11,303 bases of DNA. Origin: Oceanihabitans sp. Its GTDB lineage: Bacteria > Bacteroidota > Bacteroidia > Flavobacteriales > Flavobacteriaceae. The position numbers and the translations under genes were made by a program. The notes beneath the pieces were generated by a model, which worked only from the letters and a program-made list of their open reading frames with translations, did no database searches and was not told the DNA's origin. Where the stretch lies: assembly GCA_018067265.1 (NCBI GenBank), contig JAGPUY010000392.1:1-11303 (forward strand), in the 5' to 3' direction. Shown piece after piece: positions 7,406 through 11,303 of the stretch (its first letter is position 1; every line of letters starts with the position of its first letter).

Positions 7406-7465
7406 TTTCCTCACATCTAACTCCATGTAATAATCTTCCATAGGAATCTTACTATTTGCAACAGG
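7403..7465 (-). pseudogene. Probable detached C-terminal tail of the CIWAGE protein
   Basis: Directly after the TAA of the small secreted protein gene, the same frame continues for 20 sense codons, encoding PVANSKIPMEDYY then MELDVRK, and ends in TAG (7403-7405). The text reads like real protein: restoring a Tyr at the stop gives VMPYPVANSKIP, and Pro-Tyr-Pro near the end followed by a short final strand is, from memory, usual in this family. The simplest explanation is one nonsense change (TAT or TAC to TAA). Readthrough, a sequencing error or chance are the alternatives. Confidence 0.55.
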
Positions 7466-7828
7466 TTAAGGCATCACGCTAACTCCTGAAATACGTAGTG
7501 TTTCCGAAGAAAACAAATTACCAAGTTGCTCCTGCAAAGAAAAAGTGGGATTAATCGTTACTCGTTTTTGTTCTACTTTATTTCCGTTTTTAAAAACGTC
7601 CACCAAGACAATTACTTCTCCAGCCCAAATACATTGTACCGCTTTCGGGCAACGAGAATCTTGTACGACCTCCACAAATTTTAATCGGACATCTTCCAAC
7701 TGTACACTTGCACCAAAATTAATTTTTGTAACCATTTCTGGCAGCGTTACTTTCCTTATGATTGTAGCATCCTGCGCAAAACTGAAGATCGTTATTAGTA
7801 GTGCAGCTATAAATAATATCTTTTTCAT
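7466..7828 (-). CDS. Small exported protein with CPxxxxCIWAGE motif, probably truncated
   Basis: A 120-aa product with a Sec signal peptide (about 1-18, ending FSFA-Q) and a compact beta-rich domain of unknown function. The hallmark is DSRCPKAVQCIWAGE (57-71): two cysteines six residues apart (60, 66), probably a disulfide in the periplasm, followed by the Trp-Ala-Gly-Glu signature. I recognise this pattern from small uncharacterised proteins of Bacteroidota and Proteobacteria but know no function for it. The frame stops at VSVMP and sense codons continue behind the stop to 7403, so the gene is probably missing about 21 C-terminal residues, including a last beta strand. It stands alone on the minus strand, converging on the feo operon and divergent from the mntR-like gene. 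A repeat-like hairpin lies within 10 nt upstream of its ATG, and no clear promoter box is seen. Confidence 0.75.
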   Translation of the reverse strand: MKKILFIAALLITIFSFAQDATIIRKVTLPEMVTKINFGASVQLEDVRLKFVEVVQDSRCPKAVQCIWAGEVIVLVDVFKNGNKVEQKRVTINPTFSLQEQLGNLFSSETLRISGVSVMP

Positions 7829-7832
7829 CTTT

Positions 7833-7855
7833 AGTTTCCGCGAAAGCGGTAATCT
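7833..7855. repeat. Short hairpin repeat-like element (CCGC-GAAA-GCGG type)
   Basis: CCGC (7838-7841), GAAA loop and GCGG (7846-7849) form a hairpin, and the flanks (TTT / TAA) pair further across a mismatch; the element ends in AATCT. From memory it resembles the TTCCCGCGAAAGCGGGAATCT-type intergenic repeat common in flavobacterial genomes, here slightly decayed. The same layout (hairpin plus AATCT) recurs at 10476-10499. Confidence 0.6.
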
Positions 7856-7870
7856 TTTAAATTAATAAAT

Positions 7871-7888
7871 GTGTCTTTAGACACTAAA
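7871..7888. promoter_or_regulatory. Two overlapping inverted repeats in the divergent intergenic region
   Basis: GTGTCT-TT-AGACAC (7871-7884) and TTTAG-ACA-CTAAA (7876-7888) are both perfect and overlap. They sit between the divergent small secreted protein gene and the mntR-like gene. The second has TTTA/TAAA half-sites like the candidate operators at 4791 and 7961, but a shorter centre. A binding site is possible; no function is shown. Confidence 0.3.
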
Positions 7889-7921
7889 CCCAATCTTAAA
7901 TCATGCCAAATTATTAATTCT

Positions 7922-7978
7922 TTTGAAGAATTTAAAAAAATTTAGTTACATTTGAAAAATATTTAAGGATACTTAAAT
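7922..7978 (+). promoter_or_regulatory. Promoter and candidate operator of the mntR-like gene
   Basis: TTTG (7922-7925) and TACATTTG (7947-7954), 21 nt apart, form a near-consensus Bacteroidota promoter. Six nt further, ATTTAAG-GATA-CTTAAAT (7961-7978) is a perfect 7-bp inverted repeat, with two more pairs (7958-7959 with 7980-7981) across one mismatch. It covers the expected transcription start, 20 nt before the ATG. Autorepression by the encoded DtxR-family protein is the natural reading, since these regulators bind 18-20 bp AT-rich dyads. Confidence 0.6.
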
Positions 7979-7998
7979 TTTAATTAAAGCAATTTTAA

Positions 7999-8658
7999 AT
8001 GTCTGTAGCAATAGAAAACTTTGTAAAAGCAATTTACAAAAACGATAAACAGGATGGCAATGACACCAAACCTGGTAACATCGCAAAAAAACTAGGTATA
8101 TCTAATGCTGCCGCAACAGATATGGCTAAAAGTTTGGCTAACAAAAACCTTATCAATTACGAAAAATACAAAGCTTTAGAATTAACCGAAGAAGGCGAAA
8201 AACTAGCTTTAAAAGTAATTAGAAAACATAGGTTATGGGAAGCCTTTCTTCATAAAACCTTCGATATGTCTTTACATGAAATTCATAAAGAAGCAGAGCT
8301 TTTAGAACACGAAACTTCCGATTTTTTAGCAGATAAAATCAGTACATATTTAGGCAACCCTAAGTTTGATCCGCACGGAGATCCTATTCCTAATGCCAAC
8401 GGTGAAATAACCACAAAAGACACTTCTATTACTTTATCTAAAACGAAAGAAGGCAATGCTTACATCATTTCAAGACTCATGAGCGATGACAAAGAATTCT
8501 TTGATTTTTGCGCAATTCATGGATTGAAATATGGAAATACGGTGATTGTTGAAAAGCAATTCGTCAAAAACAAAATGACACAGATCAGCATTAACAACAA
8601 CACAATTCTTCTAAATGAAGATTTCACAAAAATAATTTATGTTAATGAAAAGAAATAA
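7999..8658 (+). CDS. DtxR/MntR-family metal-dependent transcriptional regulator
   Basis: A 219-aa metalloregulator expected to bind Mn2+ or Fe2+ and then repress metal uptake genes. It has three parts: an N-terminal winged helix (about 1-65, recognition region ISNAAATDMAKSLANKNLI, wing YEKYKALELTEEG), a helical dimerisation and metal-binding domain (about 66-140, with KFDPHGDPIP), and a C-terminal FeoA-like SH3 domain (about 145-219). Visible ligands are His77, Glu100, Glu103 and His104. Glu100 stands where MntR has Glu99 and DtxR has Cys102, which favours an MntR-like site. The two N-terminal ligands of Bacillus MntR (Asp8, Glu11) align with Asn7 and Lys10, so the site is not classical. First gene of the metal ABC operon; the stop overlaps the next frame by 20 nt. 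A dyad over its promoter suggests autoregulation. Confidence 0.92.
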   Translation: MSVAIENFVKAIYKNDKQDGNDTKPGNIAKKLGISNAAATDMAKSLANKNLINYEKYKALELTEEGEKLALKVIRKHRLWEAFLHKTFDMSLHEIHKEAELLEHETSDFLADKISTYLGNPKFDPHGDPIPNANGEITTKDTSITLSKTKEGNAYIISRLMSDDKEFFDFCAIHGLKYGNTVIVEKQFVKNKMTQISINNNTILLNEDFTKIIYVNEKK

Positions 8659-9562
8659 TTCTAAGCATAGCTTAATAAACAAATGTTACCTTGAGCGCAG
8701 TCGAAAGGTCTCTTTATGTCCTTCGATTTTATTCTTTTTTTTAATAATTCCATTTCACTTTTCTTTTGCACAAAACGATAGTATTACCTTTGCTTTAGTG
8801 CAACATAAAGTTGAAAAATTCAAGTATTCTCAAGAACCACTAATTACGGATAGACCAGATCAAACAGAATCTCCAAATGTTCTACGAAAAGGTTTTTTAC
8901 AAGTAGAAACTGGTACTTTTTATGAAACTTTTGAAGACAACAACATTCAAAACGAAAACTTTACTTACAATACCACTTTAGTCCGTTTTGGTTTACTTGA
9001 CAACTTAGAACTGCGTTTAGGCTGGAATTTTACAGAAGGAAAAACCAATATAAATGGAAAATCAACAAACAACGTCACCAGTGGTTTTAAACCTTTGTTA
9101 TTAGGTATTAAAACAAGTATTGCTAAAGAAAAAGGTGTATTTCCAGATATAGGATTACTAGGTCACCTCTACTTACCATTTACTGCAAGCACAGATTACA
9201 AACCAGAAAACACAGGAGTAGATTTTCGGTTTGCTTTTGCACACACGCTAAATGAAAACTCCAGTTTATCTTATAATCTTGGCGCTGCTTGGGGAAATGA
9301 TTCACCAGAAGCATCTTTTGTTTACACGATAGCTTACGGAATTGGCGTAACAGAAAAAATTGGTGCTTACGCAGAACTATATGGCGATTTACCAGAAAAT
9401 AATAAAGCAAATCATTTTTGGGATGCCGGATTCACCTATTTAATTTCAAACAATATACAATTAGATGCTACTATTGGCACAAGCATTACAAAAGGGCAAG
9501 ACCTATTATTAAGCGCTGGTGTTAGCTTTAGAATTCCTAAAACAAAAAATATTCAAATATGA
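8639..9562 (+). CDS. Predicted outer-membrane beta-barrel transporter (phenol MetA-type family)
   Basis: A 307-aa exported beta-barrel protein, similar by pattern to the family named after the meta-pathway phenol degradation transporter (Phenol_MetA_deg), which is abundant in Bacteroidota and largely unassigned. After the signal sequence (hydrophobic core about 31-42, cleavage after FSFA at 44) comes the typical ITDRPDQTESP plug-like motif (69-79), then alternating amphipathic strands rich in Gly and aromatics, ending in LLLSAGVSFRIPK. The start is problematic. ATGs exist only at 8639 and 8645, overlapping the regulator gene, and codons 16-25 lie in a repeat-like element (8684-8713), giving an unusually long charged n-region. 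The last 4 nt (ATGA) overlap the start of the metal-binding lipoprotein gene, implying coupled expression and a role in metal passage across the outer membrane; the substrate is inferred from context only. Confidence 0.8.
   Translation: MLMKRNNSKHSLINKCYLERSRKVSLCPSILFFFLIIPFHFSFAQNDSITFALVQHKVEKFKYSQEPLITDRPDQTESPNVLRKGFLQVETGTFYETFEDNNIQNENFTYNTTLVRFGLLDNLELRLGWNFTEGKTNINGKSTNNVTSGFKPLLLGIKTSIAKEKGVFPDIGLLGHLYLPFTASTDYKPENTGVDFRFAFAHTLNENSSLSYNLGAAWGNDSPEASFVYTIAYGIGVTEKIGAYAELYGDLPENNKANHFWDAGFTYLISNNIQLDATIGTSITKGQDLLLSAGVSFRIPKTKNIQI
8684..8713. repeat. TTGAGCGCAGTCGAAAGG-type intergenic repeat inside the barrel gene's 5' end
   Basis: The segment around CCTTGAGCGCAGTCGAAAGG is GC-richer than its surroundings and matches, from memory, a short repeat found in many copies in flavobacterial genomes. 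A downstream CCTTCG (8721-8726) could pair with CGAAAGG across a bulge. It starts 26 nt after the regulator's stop codon and is in frame with the barrel ORF (codons 16-25). Only one copy is visible in this window, so its repeat nature rests on recall. Confidence 0.55.
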
Positions 9563-10470
9563 AAAAAAACATACTTATATTATGCACAGCCTTTTTAATT
9601 ATAAGCTGTAAATCTAAAAAACAAGACAACGGAAAACTAAACATAGTCACCACCACATCGATGCTTACCGATTTGGTAAAAAATATTGGTGGAGAACATA
9701 TAAATATGCAAGGATTAATGGGTTCTGGCGTAGATCCGCACTTATACAAAGCAAGCGAAGGCGATGTTACAAAACTAGTTAATGCAGATATTATTTTTTA
9801 TAATGGTTTACATTTAGAAGGAAAACTAGTAGAGGTTTTTGAAAAAATGGGAAGCAAAACAAAAACACCTATTGCTTTAGCGGAAGAAATAGACAAAACG
9901 ACTTTAATTGGTTCCGATTATTTTGCATCTAATTACGATCCGCACGTTTGGTTTAATATTGCATACTTTAAACTGTTTGCAAAAAAAGTAACACAGGTAT
10001 TATCTGAAAAAGATCCTACAAACGCAGCAAATTATACAGAAAACGAAAAACGATACCTAGAAAAACTAACGGCATTAGAAGAAAAAGTAAAAGCTATTAT
10101 CACAACACTTCCAAAAGAAAAAAGAATTCTAGTCACCGCACATGATGCCTTTAACTATTTTGGAAAAAACTACGGATTTGAAGTGGTTGGCTTACAAGGA
10201 TTGTCTACAGCAACAGAAGCTGGTGTGCAAGACGTACAAAATATTTCTAAATTTATAATTGATAAAAAAGTAAAAGCTATTTTTGTAGAAAGCTCTGTAC
10301 CTAAACGCACTATAGAAGCTTTACAAGCTGCGGTCAATTCAAAAAATCATGAAGTCACCATTGGTGGTACTTTATATTCGGATGCTTTAGGAAATGCCGG
10401 AACAGTTGAAGGAACCTATATTGGTATGTTTGAATATAATGTGAATACTATTGTGAATGCTTTGAAGTAA
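9559..10470 (+). CDS. TroA/ZnuA-family metal-binding lipoprotein of an ABC importer
   Basis: A 303-aa cluster A-I (cluster 9) solute-binding protein that captures Mn2+, Zn2+ or Fe2+ in the periplasm for an ABC importer. The N-terminus is a lipoprotein signal (IISC, lipid-bearing Cys17). Two lobes are linked by the long helix typical of the family (about 150-185). The four metal ligands can be placed: His61 (DPHLY), His129 (DPHVW), His195 (VTAHDAF) and Asp275 (YSDALG). His at the third position follows Treponema TroA rather than PsaA, which has Glu there. No His/Asp-rich loop of the ZnuA type is present. Together with the MntR-like regulator this favours Mn2+, but TroA-type sites also bind Zn2+, so specificity stays open. 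It overlaps the barrel gene by ATGA; the ATPase gene follows after 51 nt containing a hairpin repeat. Confidence 0.93.
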   Translation: MKKNILILCTAFLIISCKSKKQDNGKLNIVTTTSMLTDLVKNIGGEHINMQGLMGSGVDPHLYKASEGDVTKLVNADIIFYNGLHLEGKLVEVFEKMGSKTKTPIALAEEIDKTTLIGSDYFASNYDPHVWFNIAYFKLFAKKVTQVLSEKDPTNAANYTENEKRYLEKLTALEEKVKAIITTLPKEKRILVTAHDAFNYFGKNYGFEVVGLQGLSTATEAGVQDVQNISKFIIDKKVKAIFVESSVPKRTIEALQAAVNSKNHEVTIGGTLYSDALGNAGTVEGTYIGMFEYNVNTIVNALK

Positions 10471-10475
10471 GTAAC

Positions 10476-10495
10476 ATTCCTGCGAAGGCAGGAAT
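10476..10495. repeat. Perfect 8-bp hairpin repeat between lipoprotein and ATPase genes
   Basis: ATTCCTGC (10476-10483), loop GAAG and GCAGGAAT (10488-10495) form a perfect stem, followed by CTCA. It resembles the bacterial interspersed hairpin seen near 7838 (AATCT after the stem, GNRR-type loop). No T-run follows on the plus strand, so it is not a standard terminator. It could slow exonucleases or tune the stoichiometry of the binding protein over the ATPase. Confidence 0.7.
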
Positions 10496-10521
10496 CTCAT
10501 GATCTTATAGATAATTATGAA

Positions 10522-11303
10522 ATGAAAAATAAAACAGAAGAAAATATAAACGACAGTGAACCTAATAAAGAGACTCCTACCTATTCAGGAGTATTAGCAG
10601 TAAAAGTAGACGATTTAACCGTTGCCTATAACTACAAACCTGTACTTTGGGATATTGATTTAGAAATTCCAGAAGGTGTTCTTATGGCTATTGTTGGTCC
10701 AAATGGCGCAGGAAAATCTACGCTTATAAAATCTATTTTAGGTATTTTAAAACCCATTGCGGGAAGTGTAAGTATTTACGGAAAACCTTATGAAAAACAA
10801 CGAAAACTAGTAGCGTACGTTCCGCAAAAAGGAAGTGTAGATTGGGATTTTCCAACTACTGCTTTAGATGTGGTGATGATGGGAACTTATGGTAGCTTAG
10901 GATGGATTAAGCGTCCCAGACAAAAAGAAAAGAAAGCCGCTTTAGAAGCCCTAGAAAAAGTAGGCATGCTTGCTTTTAAAAGCAGACAAATTAGTCAGCT
11001 TTCTGGCGGACAACAACAACGCATATTCTTAGCAAGAGCCTTAGTGCAAAACGCATCTATTTATTTTATGGATGAACCTTTTCAAGGTGTAGATGCTACC
11101 ACAGAAATAGCAATCATTAATATTTTAAAAGAATTACGAAAAGCAGGAAAAACAGTAATTGTAGTGCACCACGATTTACAAACCGTTCCGGAATATTTTG
11201 ACTGGGTAACCTTTTTAAATGTGAAGAAAATTGCTACAGGACCAGTTAAAGATATTTTTAATGATGATAATTTAACCAAGACTTACGGCATTAATTATAA
11301 AGT
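10522..11303 (+). CDS. Metal ABC transporter ATP-binding protein (TroB/ZnuC/MntB type), 3' end outside window
   Basis: At least 260 codons, still open at the right edge. It is the cytosolic ATPase of the importer whose binding protein lies upstream. All motifs are intact: Walker A GPNGAGKST (59-67), Q-loop Gln102 in YVPQKG, signature LSGGQQQR (160-167), Walker B IYFMDEP (180-186, catalytic Glu185) and H-loop His217 in VVHHD. The VDWDFPTTALDVVMMG stretch after the Q-loop is typical of the Mn/Zn/Fe (cluster A-I) ATPases. Residues 1-24 form a polar extension (KTEENINDSEPNKETP) ahead of the domain that starts at about 26, longer than in most relatives. The ATG at 10522 is used because an ATG at 10517 meets a stop after one codon. 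The family is usually about 240-260 aa, so only a few C-terminal residues are probably missing. The permease gene is expected just beyond the edge. Confidence 0.94.
   Translation, partial: MKNKTEENINDSEPNKETPTYSGVLAVKVDDLTVAYNYKPVLWDIDLEIPEGVLMAIVGPNGAGKSTLIKSILGILKPIAGSVSIYGKPYEKQRKLVAYVPQKGSVDWDFPTTALDVVMMGTYGSLGWIKRPRQKEKKAALEALEKVGMLAFKSRQISQLSGGQQQRIFLARALVQNASIYFMDEPFQGVDATTEIAIINILKELRKAGKTVIVVHHDLQTVPEYFDWVTFLNVKKIATGPVKDIFNDDNLTKTYGINYK

Noticed and set aside
7545..7865. 106-codon plus-strand frame opposite the small secreted protein gene
   Set aside because: The minus strand has a signal peptide and a recognisable Cys motif; this one is its shadow and also spans the hairpin repeat.
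9180..9410. 76-codon minus-strand frame in the barrel gene
   Set aside because: Shadow of a well-supported barrel sequence, with no start context.
11082..11279. 65-codon minus-strand frame
   Set aside because: Antisense to the Walker B and H-loop region of the ABC ATPase.

Overview
The window looks like a chromosomal segment from a marine or soil member of the Flavobacteriaceae (Bacteroidota). Four things point that way: AT-rich DNA (about 35% G+C in genes by eye), promoters of the Bacteroidota type (TTTG, about 19 nt, TAnnTTTG), weak Shine-Dalgarno signals, and a secreted peptidase with a C-terminal type IX secretion (Por) sorting domain. Most genes are ordinary core or near-core genes. I do not see a CRISPR array, phage, transposase or obvious defence system.

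Layout. (1) 1-412 is very AT-rich (about 25% G+C by hand count over 1-420). It holds at best the 5' part of an unrecognised Lys/Asn-rich ORF leaving the left edge on the minus strand. (2) 413-579 is a self-contained tRNA-Asn(GTT) transcription unit on the minus strand, with a canonical promoter, the tRNA and an intrinsic terminator. (3) 602-3955, minus strand: the site-2 protease RseP and a secreted M1-type zinc aminopeptidase carrying a T9SS sorting tail. (4) 4068-4739, plus strand: a membrane-anchored SCO1/SenC copper protein, divergent from the peptidase. (5) 4813-7327, plus strand: a ferrous iron uptake operon, feoA (TTG start), feoB (8-nt overlap) and a 43-codon Cys-rich FeoB-associated membrane peptide that is easy to miss. 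(6) 7403-7828, minus strand: a small secreted CPxxxxCIWAGE protein whose frame is apparently cut by a nonsense codon, with 20 sense codons surviving behind it. (7) 7999-11303, plus strand: a metal uptake operon made of a DtxR/MntR-family regulator, a predicted outer-membrane beta-barrel protein, a TroA-type metal-binding lipoprotein and an ABC ATPase that runs off the right edge (a permease would be expected next).

How the genes fit together. Regions 5 and 7 are both divalent metal import loci: Fe2+ through Feo, and Mn2+/Zn2+/Fe2+ through the TroA-type ABC system. They may share control by the DtxR/MntR regulator. A perfect 7-bp inverted repeat lies just downstream of the regulator's own -7 box, and a similar TTTA...TAAA dyad sits at nearly the same place in the feoA promoter. 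The barrel gene, tightly coupled to the lipoprotein gene (ATGA overlap), could give the ABC importer an outer-membrane partner.

Three short repeat-like elements are scattered through region 7 and its border: hairpins at 7838-7849 and 10476-10495, and a TTGAGCGCAGTCGAAAGG-type element at 8684-8713. The last one appears to be translated as part of the barrel protein's N-terminus.
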